DNA from: Bacteroides sp. CAG:545
GTDB taxonomy: Bacteria > Bacteroidota > Bacteroidia > Bacteroidales > UBA932
Length of the DNA stretch: 57,612 nucleotides
Direction: 5' to 3'
NCBI GenBank assembly: GCA_000432515.1
Contig: HF996007.1
Span: 1-57,612, forward strand
Shown here: in pieces, positions 18,005-26,444 of the stretch
Numbering within the stretch: the stretch's first letter is position 1
Layout: the number at the start of each line of letters is the position of its first letter
Position numbers and translations under genes: made by a program
The notes under the pieces: model-generated
What the model was told of the DNA's origin: nothing
The model's database searches: none
What the model saw: the letters and a program-made list of their open reading frames with translations, nothing else

Positions 18005-19135
18005 CTATCGGCTTACCGAGAACTTGTAAATGCAGATCTGATGATAGGTCTGTCCCGGTGTCAGAATGATGCTCGGGAAGTTCGGCTGGTTAGGAGCGTC
18101 AGGATAATACTGGGTCTCCAATGCCAGTGACGAACGGAATCCGAGCGGCCTTCCATACTTGCCGGTGCTGTCTCCTTTGAAGAAGTTTCCGCTGTAGAAC
18201 TGAAGTCCAGGCTGGTCTGAATAGACATCTATCTGACGGCCGGTCTCAGGGTCGGTTACCGAGCAGACTATCTCCACTCCGTCTTTGCTTTCCCTGTCAA
18301 TGCACCAGTTATGGTCATAGCCGTGGGCGTATTTCAGCTGGAGATTGTCCTCTTCTATCATGTCACCGATCCTGTGCGCCGTCCTGAAGTCGAACGGTGT
18401 ACCGGTTACGTCCGCAATCTCGCCTGTAGGTATGCTGAGAGAATCAGTCGGCGTGTAGTGACTTGACTTGATATGCATAATATAGTCCTCAACAGTGCCG
18501 TTGCCTTCTCCGCGCAGGCAGAAGAACGGATGATTGGTGATGTTGATAGGCGTAGCATGGTCCGTCTGAGCAGCATAGTCTATCCTGAATTCGTTCTTCG
18601 ACGTCACAGAATAGGTCATGTCAATGCTTTTGTTGCCCGGAAATCCTTCCTGGCCGTCAGCATGCAGGTAATGCAGGGTTATGGACGAGTCCGTAACGTC
18701 ACGCACATCCCAGACGACATTGTCCAGTCCCTTGTAGCCGCCGTGCAGAGTATTGACTCCGTGGTCATTGGCCGGAACATTGTACGTGGTGTCATTGATT
18801 ATGAACGATGCGTGGCTGATTCTGTTGGCGACAGGTCCCACGCAGGCACCGAGAAAACGCTCTCCCGGAGGGGTGACATAATCTTTTAAATTATTGTAGC
18901 CCACTACGATATCTTCAAGTTTTCCATCCTTGTCAGGAGTAAACAGTGACACTACCCTGCCACCGAAGTTGGTGACCTGGAGTGTGATGTCACCGGCTTT
19001 CAGCGTATAAAGCGCTACCGGTTTGGAATCTACCGTATCCGCGAAGTTTTCTGCCGGGATCAGTTCAGGGGCATTGTTTCCGGTGCATCCGCATATCAAT
19101 GCCGCCGGCAGCATCATTTTCAACAGTCTGTTCAT
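18005..19135 (-). CDS. Secreted aldose 1-epimerase (galactose mutarotase) lipoprotein
   Basis: A 376-residue lipoprotein (signal ending ICGC, Cys17) of the galactose mutarotase family, which interconverts alpha and beta anomers of hexoses. The substrate-binding and catalytic His are in NTLHGGYKGLDNVVW and NITNHPFFCL, and the catalytic Glu is in LALETQYYPDAPNQPNF. Export as a lipoprotein suggests work in the periplasm on sugars released there. It starts 12 bases after the oxidoreductase stop on the same strand, so the two are likely one transcript. Confidence 0.93.
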   Translation of the reverse strand: MNRLLKMMLPAALICGCTGNNAPELIPAENFADTVDSKPVALYTLKAGDITLQVTNFGGRVVSLFTPDKDGKLEDIVVGYNNLKDYVTPPGERFLGACVGPVANRISHASFIINDTTYNVPANDHGVNTLHGGYKGLDNVVWDVRDVTDSSITLHYLHADGQEGFPGNKSIDMTYSVTSKNEFRIDYAAQTDHATPINITNHPFFCLRGEGNGTVEDYIMHIKSSHYTPTDSLSIPTGEIADVTGTPFDFRTAHRIGDMIEEDNLQLKYAHGYDHNWCIDRESKDGVEIVCSVTDPETGRQIDVYSDQPGLQFYSGNFFKGDSTGKYGRPLGFRSSLALETQYYPDAPNQPNFPSIILTPGQTYHQICIYKFSVSR

Positions 19136-19147
19136 AATGTCTGATTA

Positions 19148-20578
19148 TTATTTGGTCACGTCTATCTTCTTGTGTGACAAGCGGCTCTTCTCTGCACGGA
19201 ATCCCATTACGTGGCTTTCTATCGAAGCGTCGATGGTACTGGTCAGCTTTTCAGGAGCCTGCCATGAAACAGCCTCCACGAAATCGCACACGAGAGCCAT
19301 GTCGCCACCGCCGTGTCCTGAGCCCTTGTACTCCGGAATATCAGCGAGCTTCTTGTTCCAGAGTATCTTCTTGTTGCTGCGGAATTCGTAAATGGTGAAT
19401 TCAGAGCCATTGCCCTCGATAAAACCGGTCGTACCCATGATTCTGGTACGGCGTCCTCCGAACGGTGTGAATGCTTCCATTGAGAATGAAGCCGTGGTTC
19501 CGTCCTCGAACACCATTTCGCTCACGAAGTGGTCAGGCTGGTTGTTGTCGCAGTGATATACGCAGCGTCCCCAGAGATTTGAAGGATCCGAAATCTTGCT
19601 CATGATTTCCTTCTCGTCGCGTGAATTCTTGAGGTCGAACACTCCGAGATGCTGTTTTCTGCGGACATATACGTCGATTGCAGAGAACGGGCATGTGCTC
19701 TCGTGAGGGCAGCCGTCCGTACAGCGCAGCGGTGCTCCTTCAGGTGCATTTTCAGCCTTGAACCATGTAAGTGATCCGTCCGCAACGATAGTCTTGCAAG
19801 GTTTGCCCACGAACCAGCGGAGAATGTCCAGGTCATGGCAGCTCTTTGCGAGGATAATAGGAGTGGTCTGGTTGGAATCTCTCCAGTTTCCTCTGACATA
19901 TGAGTGGGCCATGTGGCGGCACTCGATAGGTTCCATGTGCTGGATGCTTATTACTTTGCCTATCATTCCGCTCTGGAGGGCCTGGTACATTGCCCTGAAA
20001 TATGGGCTGTAACGGAGCACGTGACACACAGCCACTATGCGGCCGTATTTGTGGGCCTGTTTGGCGATGTCCGTGCATTCTCTCTCTGTCTGTGCAACCG
20101 GTTTTTCCAGAAGACAGTCATAACCCCACTCCAATGCCTTCATACAAGGGTCATAGTGAACGTCATCCGGTGTGGAAATGACCACTGCGTCAGCGAATTT
20201 CGGTACTCTGAACACTTCGCTCCAATCGCCGAAACGATGCTCCTCAGGGACATTGAACATGTCTCCCATGGCATTCTTCCTGCTTTCGCGGATATCGGAC
20301 ACGCCTACAATCTGCATACAGTCAGGGAACATCTTCGCATAGTTGGCATAAGTGCGGCCACGGTTTCCCGCTCCGATGATGATCACCTTGACAGGGCCGT
20401 TCTTGACTCCTGCCTTCAGGCCTTTGACCGGAAAGTCCACCTCAGGGTCAGTAAAAAGGGAATTGTCCACAGAAACGCCCATTGCCTTGCCGGCAGCTTT
20501 TACAGTCTCGCCTGTACCAAGGAATGTCGCCCCGACAGTAAGTGCTCCAAGGCTCTTGAGAAAATCCTTTCGATTCAT
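19148..20578 (-). CDS. Gfo/Idh/MocA family oxidoreductase, exported
   Basis: A 476-residue NAD(P)-dependent oxidoreductase family protein. The N-terminus NRKDFLKSLGALTVGATFLG resembles a Tat signal with Arg-Lys instead of Arg-Arg. The Rossmann motif is VIIGAGNRGRTYA near residue 66, and the family EKP motif is in LLEKPVAQTEREC. A cysteine cluster CTDGCPHESTCPFSA near residues 286-300 marks a subgroup of this family and could bind a metal. Exported members often act on sugars, but the substrate here cannot be named. It pairs with the downstream aldose 1-epimerase. Confidence 0.9.
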   Translation of the reverse strand: MNRKDFLKSLGALTVGATFLGTGETVKAAGKAMGVSVDNSLFTDPEVDFPVKGLKAGVKNGPVKVIIIGAGNRGRTYANYAKMFPDCMQIVGVSDIRESRKNAMGDMFNVPEEHRFGDWSEVFRVPKFADAVVISTPDDVHYDPCMKALEWGYDCLLEKPVAQTERECTDIAKQAHKYGRIVAVCHVLRYSPYFRAMYQALQSGMIGKVISIQHMEPIECRHMAHSYVRGNWRDSNQTTPIILAKSCHDLDILRWFVGKPCKTIVADGSLTWFKAENAPEGAPLRCTDGCPHESTCPFSAIDVYVRRKQHLGVFDLKNSRDEKEIMSKISDPSNLWGRCVYHCDNNQPDHFVSEMVFEDGTTASFSMEAFTPFGGRRTRIMGTTGFIEGNGSEFTIYEFRSNKKILWNKKLADIPEYKGSGHGGGDMALVCDFVEAVSWQAPEKLTSTIDASIESHVMGFRAEKSRLSHKKIDVTK

Positions 20579-20710
20579 TGTCTATATGGTTAAAAATTTT
20601 ATTGTTTTCAATACAACTTTTAAAGTTACTGATTTTTTCGGAAGTAATGTATAGCGTTCTTAAGTAACCTTCAAAAAATAACCTGCATCATCTTAAGGAA
20701 TCTTTTCGGT

Positions 20711-20771
20711 CTATATCTGTTTTCTCATCAGTCATGTGCCACCGGCACACTCCTTCTTCGAAAACAGATCT
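20711..20771. repeat. Nested inverted repeat in the intergenic region
   Basis: Perfect outer arms ATCTGTTTTC (20715-20724) and GAAAACAGAT (20760-20769) enclose an inner hairpin TGTGCC-ACC-GGCACA (20735-20749). It lies between the second EEP gene and the oxidoreductase gene, 3' of the EEP operon. There is no T-tract, so it may be a transcript-end or processing structure rather than a simple terminator. Nothing else is evident in 20579-20821. Confidence 0.6.
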
Positions 20772-20821
20772 ATCCTCGGAAATCTTCTCTTAATCTGAGG
20801 CAACTTATTATTTTCATGTTA

Positions 20822-21712
20822 CTAAAAAACCACATCAACATAAACTGGAAGATGGTCGGACGCTTTCGACACATCGCCGCAATATGTACGGCTTATCGTA
20901 TGGCTTCCGAGCACCTTCACAGGGGCCGATTTCTTATAATGGAAGATGTAGTCGATGCAACGTGTAGTCGGCATTGTCCCCACCGTGTTCTCCTTGCTGG
21001 AGATTACGTCCCAACAGGTCTGAAGAGACTTTATCGCCTCGGATGTCGGAACAGAATTCATATCTCCCAGATAGAACACGGGCTTGTCACAACCGGAATA
21101 TCGGGTTTGCGCCCAAGCATTCACCGCCTGTATCTGGATTTGGATATAGTCCTCTGAAGAATGATCCAGATGAGAAGCCGCAAGGACATATTTGTCGGTC
21201 TCCACAACGGCGATGCTTCTGGACTCATAACTGGTCGGATTGGGCAGTGCAACCGTGTACTTGTCCACGATGCTGACACCTTTCGGCACGACTACTCCAT
21301 TGCCATAGGCCCCACCTTTATAATCTATCGCCTTGCCGAAATGCCATTGCCAGTCTCCAAGTTCCTTGGCAAGAAGAGCCACCTGGTTTGCATTGTGACG
21401 GGTATTCATACTGTCCAGTTCATTGATCCCGACCACATCAGCCTCGATTTCCTTAATGATTTTGGAGACAAGGTCGATGTTTTGGTTCATCACGGAAATG
21501 TATTTGTGGAACGCGCCCACATTGTAGGTCATTATCCGGAATGCCCCGTCAGGCTTGGGGTAATATGTCTTTCCTTCACTTCCAGGTTCGTCTTTATTAC
21601 TGCCGCCTCCCCAAATATAAGGATTGTCAGGATCCTCCTTGGAGACGCCTCCGCCTCCACAGGAAGGAACCATGATAAAAACCGACAGAAGAATTGCAAG
21701 CAATTTTTTCAT
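20822..21712 (-). CDS. Endonuclease/exonuclease/phosphatase (EEP) family lipoprotein, distal copy
   Basis: A 296-residue surface or periplasmic lipoprotein (lipobox VPSC, Cys18) followed by a Gly/Asp/Pro-rich linker and one EEP domain. All catalytic elements of the DNase I-like fold are visible: TYN, the metal-binding Glu in INELDS, SHLDH, LGDMN (Asp and Asn), CIDYIF, and the final SDHLP histidine. Family members cleave phosphodiester or phosphomonoester bonds in nucleic acids, sphingomyelin or inositol phosphates; which applies here cannot be told. It is a close paralogue of the gene at 23749-24666, and the two flank the GLUG gene. It is last in the SusC/SusD operon. Confidence 0.88.
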   Translation of the reverse strand: MKKLLAILLSVFIMVPSCGGGGVSKEDPDNPYIWGGGSNKDEPGSEGKTYYPKPDGAFRIMTYNVGAFHKYISVMNQNIDLVSKIIKEIEADVVGINELDSMNTRHNANQVALLAKELGDWQWHFGKAIDYKGGAYGNGVVVPKGVSIVDKYTVALPNPTSYESRSIAVVETDKYVLAASHLDHSSEDYIQIQIQAVNAWAQTRYSGCDKPVFYLGDMNSVPTSEAIKSLQTCWDVISSKENTVGTMPTTRCIDYIFHYKKSAPVKVLGSHTISRTYCGDVSKASDHLPVYVDVVF

Positions 21713-21723
21713 ACCCGATCACA

Positions 21724-23748
21724 TTATTTCAATTTCGGCTCATTGCCGGACAGATCCCATACACTTTCCGGCCAACCGAGTGTCTTTGCCAAAGAAGTGA
21801 TTGTAGAACCGGCCGGAGCTGCAATTCCGTGATATGGATAATAGTGAGTCTTATCGACCACATACGGAAGAGGAGCACTCGGTGAAGCGTCAGCACAGTC
21901 AAAGAGCGTCTTTCCGTCCGTATCATTGAATGTCATGTCAGGACGACGATAATTGCCTGTCAATGTGTTCACCGAATTGGATACTGCGATGACAGCGCCG
22001 GAACTCCAGGTCTTGCCGACCTTGTTTGTCAATGTCTTGTTCCATGCGATACAATGCTCCATCTTGAAGTTGATGTTGTCGGTCAGCACATTTGACTTCG
22101 CAAAAGCCACCAATCCGCCGACTACTGACGTCATGGATGATATGTCACCTGTAGCATAACAACGTCTGACAGTGATATCGTTTCTATTCTCGACAACTCC
22201 AATCAGACCTCCGGCCATACGGCCTTTTGGACCTGTCAATACGACATTACCCGTAGCGTAGCAATCTTCAATTGTAGTGCCGCCATTATCTCTTCGTGTA
22301 ACATTGCCGACAAGGCCGCCGATATGGTTTCCGGCCTTCGCGAGGACATCGCCGGTGGCATAGCACCTGCTGATTGTAGAGAATCCGCACATTGAGCCGA
22401 TCAAGCCGCCTGCATAGTTTCCCTTATTCTCAACGGTTCCTGTTGAATGGCAGTCCTTTACGGTAAGATGTTCACCCTCAGCATATCCGATCAGACCACC
22501 TGTGTTTTCTCCGAAAGCATTGACATTCATAGCGGATGAAGACTTTTCAACCACTACATTTTCGCTGTTCTCGACAATGAAGCCGATCATGCCGGCAACA
22601 CGACGGTTTCCTGTAATGGCACCTGAAGTGTGGACGTTTGTGAACGTTGAAGGAACCTCAGAAGCGACTCCTACCAGGCCACCCACTGAATCAGGGACTT
22701 TTCCGTCTTTGTCGGCATCCTCGATATTGGCAGACAGTGTTATGTCAGAGAACTTGACATTTACAGCACGGCCGGCAAGTCCGCCTACCCCTTCTGCGGT
22801 ACCGTTCATATTGATGACCAAATCGTTCACTGTCACATTCTTGATTTCCGTAGGAACGTCCTTGCTGCCGCACTGCGATCCAAGAAGGCCGGCACTTGAG
22901 CTTCCCACTGTCAGGACAGGCTTCTCGAAAGTCACATTGCGGAATGAGCCCAACATGACTCCAAACATACTTGTATAAGCATCTGAAGAGCAGTTGAATC
23001 CTGTTATGGTATGACCGCATCCGTCGAAATCCACCGCCTTGTCATAAGGGTCGGCAGCATTCAACGGTGACCAGTCCTCATAGTCTGACATGTCAATGTC
23101 CGCATCCAGCTTGAAGTATGTCTTTCCGCTCTTCATACCCTTGACCATACTGATCATTTCCAACTGGTTACGGATAATGTACGGATCGGCCTCTGTTCCA
23201 GTTCCCAGTTCAAATCCGGAAGCAGGAAGAGTCTTGCGGCGGAAAAGAATGAACACTGTACCATAAGACTCTGGCGAGATCTTGTCAGAGCCTTCTATCT
23301 TGGTGACAGAAAGCGCCAATACCCTGAGAGAGCCGTCCTCAGGCATCGCCGAGCTCTTGAGAGTCAACTGAGCCGTTGTCGAAGTCTTGTTGTAACGGGG
23401 CAACATCAACGTATTGGTAGAGAGCTCAAAGGCATCTCCTGGAACAGCATCATAAGATGTTCCATGCGCTTGGTTATAGTCAGCCACGCGGGACGGATCG
23501 GCAGCTATCGTCAAGGACAGCATTTCATCCGCTATGGAAGATGCGGTCACGTCCACCGTGTAGGATTTTGTCTTTGGAGCCATCAAGGCCACCTCAGCCT
23601 CAACATCCCGGACATTGAGAGCCAATACCGCAGGCGAGTCGATATGATCTTTCTTCTCGTACTCATATTCCTCTTTGCAGGAAGCCACAAATATTGTGGT
23701 CAGCATTGCGGCAAGTATTATTTTATTTGATCTCATTGGTTTTGTCAT
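21724..23748 (-). CDS. Surface lipoprotein with DUF1735-like domain and GLUG repeats
   Basis: A 674-residue lipoprotein (signal ending FVASC, Cys24). Residues of about 40-160 resemble DUF1735, a beta-sandwich domain common at the N-terminus of PUL lipoproteins. Residues of about 175-640 contain repeated GLUG-type motifs (for example TGGLIGYAEG, AGGLIGSMCG, GGLVGNV, AGGLIGVVE, VGGLVAFAK), each paired with a CYATGD-like segment, which suggests a long beta-helix or fibre. No catalytic residues are recognised. Its place after SusD suggests a ligand-binding or presenting role like SusE/SusF or an SGBP; that is inference from context. Confidence 0.82.
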   Translation of the reverse strand: MTKPMRSNKIILAAMLTTIFVASCKEEYEYEKKDHIDSPAVLALNVRDVEAEVALMAPKTKSYTVDVTASSIADEMLSLTIAADPSRVADYNQAHGTSYDAVPGDAFELSTNTLMLPRYNKTSTTAQLTLKSSAMPEDGSLRVLALSVTKIEGSDKISPESYGTVFILFRRKTLPASGFELGTGTEADPYIIRNQLEMISMVKGMKSGKTYFKLDADIDMSDYEDWSPLNAADPYDKAVDFDGCGHTITGFNCSSDAYTSMFGVMLGSFRNVTFEKPVLTVGSSSAGLLGSQCGSKDVPTEIKNVTVNDLVINMNGTAEGVGGLAGRAVNVKFSDITLSANIEDADKDGKVPDSVGGLVGVASEVPSTFTNVHTSGAITGNRRVAGMIGFIVENSENVVVEKSSSAMNVNAFGENTGGLIGYAEGEHLTVKDCHSTGTVENKGNYAGGLIGSMCGFSTISRCYATGDVLAKAGNHIGGLVGNVTRRDNGGTTIEDCYATGNVVLTGPKGRMAGGLIGVVENRNDITVRRCYATGDISSMTSVVGGLVAFAKSNVLTDNINFKMEHCIAWNKTLTNKVGKTWSSGAVIAVSNSVNTLTGNYRRPDMTFNDTDGKTLFDCADASPSAPLPYVVDKTHYYPYHGIAAPAGSTITSLAKTLGWPESVWDLSGNEPKLK

Positions 23749-24666
23749 TTAAAACTGTACATCGACATAAATCGGGAGATGGTCTGATGCCATCGTCACG
23801 TCTCCCTTGTAGAATCTGGTCATCGTGTGGGCACCCACCAACTTGACTGCAGCGGAGTTCTTGTAATGGAATATGTAGTCTATACAAGATTTGGCACCTC
23901 TTGAAGGGAATGTGTATTCCGTTGATGACAGCATGTCCCAAGTATTCTTGAGTGTCTTGACCGTCTCGCTGTCAGGATCCGCGTTCATGTCGCCACAGAA
24001 GAATACCGGCTTTGAGCACTTTTCATAACGCTCACGTGCCCAAGCATTTACCACTGCTATCTGGGCCAGACGGGTAGGCTCTGAAGTGTGGTCCAGATGA
24101 GCCGCACCGATCACATAGTCCTCCGTCTCCACTACGGCAATGCTACGCTGCTCTGCACCGCTGAGTTTAGGAAGTGTGACTGTGTACTTGTCAATGGTCT
24201 TAGTTTCCTTCGGAACAATGCAACCATTGCCATAGGCTCCGTTCCTGTAGGCCATGGCACGGCCGAAATGCCACTTCCATCCTCCTACGCCTTCTGCCAA
24301 GAGTGCAACCTCATTGACATTGTGACGGGTATTGATACTGTCCAACTCATTGAGAGTCACGACATCAGCTTCGATTTCCTTGATCATGTCCGCCACCATC
24401 TTCACATTGTCAGTAACAGATGTGATGTACTTTCCAAAGCAACCGATATTGTAGGACATTATCCTGAAACTTCCCTTTTCCTTAGGATAATATGTCTTGC
24501 TTTCCGAGCCTGTATCCTCGTCTTTTTTGTCCTCATCTCCTTTATTCCATCCCCAAGGATCTTTGTTGGTGTCTTCAGCCCTGCCGCTTCCTCCACATGA
24601 GGAAGCAACGAGAGCAAAAGACACTACCGTAAATACTAAAAATAATCTATTGATATACTTGTTCAT
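23749..24666 (-). CDS. Endonuclease/exonuclease/phosphatase (EEP) family lipoprotein, proximal copy
   Basis: A lipoprotein of 305 residues counted from the ATG at 24666, which gives a standard signal (lipobox ASSC, Cys24); an in-frame ATG eight codons earlier gives a poorer signal. An Asp/Lys/Glu-rich linker precedes one EEP domain with the full catalytic set: SYN, the Glu in LNELDS, AHLDH, CGDMN, CIDYIF, SDHLP. It closely resembles the distal EEP gene, including the shared NTRHN and DYIFHYK segments, so they arose by duplication. It begins 11 bases after the SusD stop and abuts the GLUG gene without a gap. Confidence 0.88.
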   Translation of the reverse strand: MNKYINRLFLVFTVVSFALVASSCGGSGRAEDTNKDPWGWNKGDEDKKDEDTGSESKTYYPKEKGSFRIMSYNIGCFGKYITSVTDNVKMVADMIKEIEADVVTLNELDSINTRHNVNEVALLAEGVGGWKWHFGRAMAYRNGAYGNGCIVPKETKTIDKYTVTLPKLSGAEQRSIAVVETEDYVIGAAHLDHTSEPTRLAQIAVVNAWARERYEKCSKPVFFCGDMNADPDSETVKTLKNTWDMLSSTEYTFPSRGAKSCIDYIFHYKNSAAVKLVGAHTMTRFYKGDVTMASDHLPIYVDVQF

Positions 24667-24677
24667 ATCGTAAAACT

Positions 24678-26426
24678 TTATTTTGTCCATTCCGGATTCT
24701 GTTCAAGATTCGGATTAAGAGTAAGCTCATTAGTAGGAATCGGATAATAGTAGTCACGAGCCTCATTCCATAAACCAGGGAGATTCGGAGTGACGTCCAC
24801 ATAACCGTGATCACCTTCCGTGAAGAATATTCTTTCACCGATCTTGCATCTGACAACTCCTGTCGGAAGACCTGCAGGTTCATTGTCCTTGTAGAAGCAT
24901 ACATCCGGAGTGCCGTTTCCGTCGAGATCATAGGTTCCAGGACCAGGGATATACATGCCTAGGAACTTATGCGTTATGGCCTGACCATTCTTCCAGCGGA
25001 TCAGATCGTAAAAGCGGAAGCCCTCATCAAAGAGTTCCACAGCCCTTTCACGACGGATTTCCAGAATCACGCCTGTATTCGGTCCTGTGACATTAGGATA
25101 ACCGGTAGCCTTGTCCAAAAGATATTGATCAGGAGAATTGTTGGCTGCCTCCAAATCGATATTAGGCATCCCGACGCGGTCTCTCAGAAGTTTGATTGAC
25201 TTGTCCAGATCGGCCTGTGTCAATGTACCCAACTCAGCTTTGGCCTCCGCGAAATTCAGATAAACCTCTGCGCTTCGTATAAGCGGCAGATCATTGTAGG
25301 CAGCTCCAAACATATCCACATTCAGATCTACGCCCTGAACATATTTGGTTATCATATATCCAGTTTCCGAATGGCTGAAATCCGGAGCTTCCACCTTGTC
25401 GGAACCGATTCTCTTGTAGCCCGGTGTCCTGATGGACTGCGAAAGCCTCGGGTCGCGGTTCTTGGTTTCTTCGACAAAAGACATTGTCTCCCATCCGGCC
25501 TTGTCCGTGAACCTTGTTCCGTCTTTCATCAAATAAGAGCAGAACATCTTGCGCGTCATGCCAGGATTACCGTAATTACCTAAGGTATAGTATGTTCCAT
25601 TGTGCTTGATGGACAGGTTCAAGTCGTAGTCACGGGCCAGGACAATCTCTGTTCCGATAGCATCCGTACTTGCGAAAAGTTCGCGGTAGCTGTTCTCCAC
25701 ACCACCTCCGGTATAAACAGAATAACCACTTGTAGCAATGAACTCCTCACCCGCAGCAGCTGCCTGCTCAAGATACCATTCAGCGCTATGTCCCTCCAGT
25801 TTTATTCCGTGATATTTACGGAAAGTACCCTCGAACAGGCACACTCTGCTCTTGAAAGCCAGTGCTGTCCATTTGGTAACTTTATATACGGAACGGTTCA
25901 GCGGCAAGTGCGCAATAGCGTAATCCAAGTCCTCAACGACATGTGACATCACCAGTTCGCGTGAATCACGAGGCTTGTAAAGGTCTTTGTCAGCAGAACC
26001 CAACTGATGGTCATACCAAGGCACATCACCAAAGCGCCTTACCTTATCGAAATAGAACCACGCTCTGAAGAAACGAGCCACTCCGATATATTCATTACGG
26101 ACATTCTCATCCTGACAGTTTGAAGAAAGTTCAATGAGAGTATTGAAATCTCTTAACGATGTCCAAGTCCATCCGCCGCCAGAACCCGGAACTGAACGTC
26201 CGTCCCGCATCCAATCCGCACGGTCAATCTTGATAATCAAGTCAGATTCCTCCTCGAAAATCGATGATGCCGGGAAGATTGAATAAAAATTATTGGCAAA
26301 CGCATCCAACTCGCTCCTTGTGGAGAAGAAACTGTCCGGCGACAGATTGGCCAACGGTTTTTTGTCCAAATCGCAAGAAACAGCGAGAAGAGAGGCTGCC
26401 GCCATTATCAATATACTTTTTTTCAT
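24678..26426 (-). CDS. SusD/RagB family nutrient-binding outer membrane lipoprotein
   Basis: A 582-residue lipoprotein (MKKSILIMAAASLLAVSC, Cys18). It has the SusD-family N-terminal pattern PLANLSPDSFFSTRSELDAF and the C-terminal segment RRERAVELFDEGFRFYDLIRWKNG that is diagnostic of RagB/SusD. SusD proteins cap the SusC porin from outside and capture ligands. The gene sits 18 bases downstream of susC in the same operon. The ligand is not predictable from sequence; the neighbouring enzymes are EEP-fold hydrolases rather than glycosidases. Confidence 0.96.
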   Translation of the reverse strand: MKKSILIMAAASLLAVSCDLDKKPLANLSPDSFFSTRSELDAFANNFYSIFPASSIFEEESDLIIKIDRADWMRDGRSVPGSGGGWTWTSLRDFNTLIELSSNCQDENVRNEYIGVARFFRAWFYFDKVRRFGDVPWYDHQLGSADKDLYKPRDSRELVMSHVVEDLDYAIAHLPLNRSVYKVTKWTALAFKSRVCLFEGTFRKYHGIKLEGHSAEWYLEQAAAAGEEFIATSGYSVYTGGGVENSYRELFASTDAIGTEIVLARDYDLNLSIKHNGTYYTLGNYGNPGMTRKMFCSYLMKDGTRFTDKAGWETMSFVEETKNRDPRLSQSIRTPGYKRIGSDKVEAPDFSHSETGYMITKYVQGVDLNVDMFGAAYNDLPLIRSAEVYLNFAEAKAELGTLTQADLDKSIKLLRDRVGMPNIDLEAANNSPDQYLLDKATGYPNVTGPNTGVILEIRRERAVELFDEGFRFYDLIRWKNGQAITHKFLGMYIPGPGTYDLDGNGTPDVCFYKDNEPAGLPTGVVRCKIGERIFFTEGDHGYVDVTPNLPGLWNEARDYYYPIPTNELTLNPNLEQNPEWTK

Positions 26427-26444
26427 ACTGTATTCCCCTAAAAA

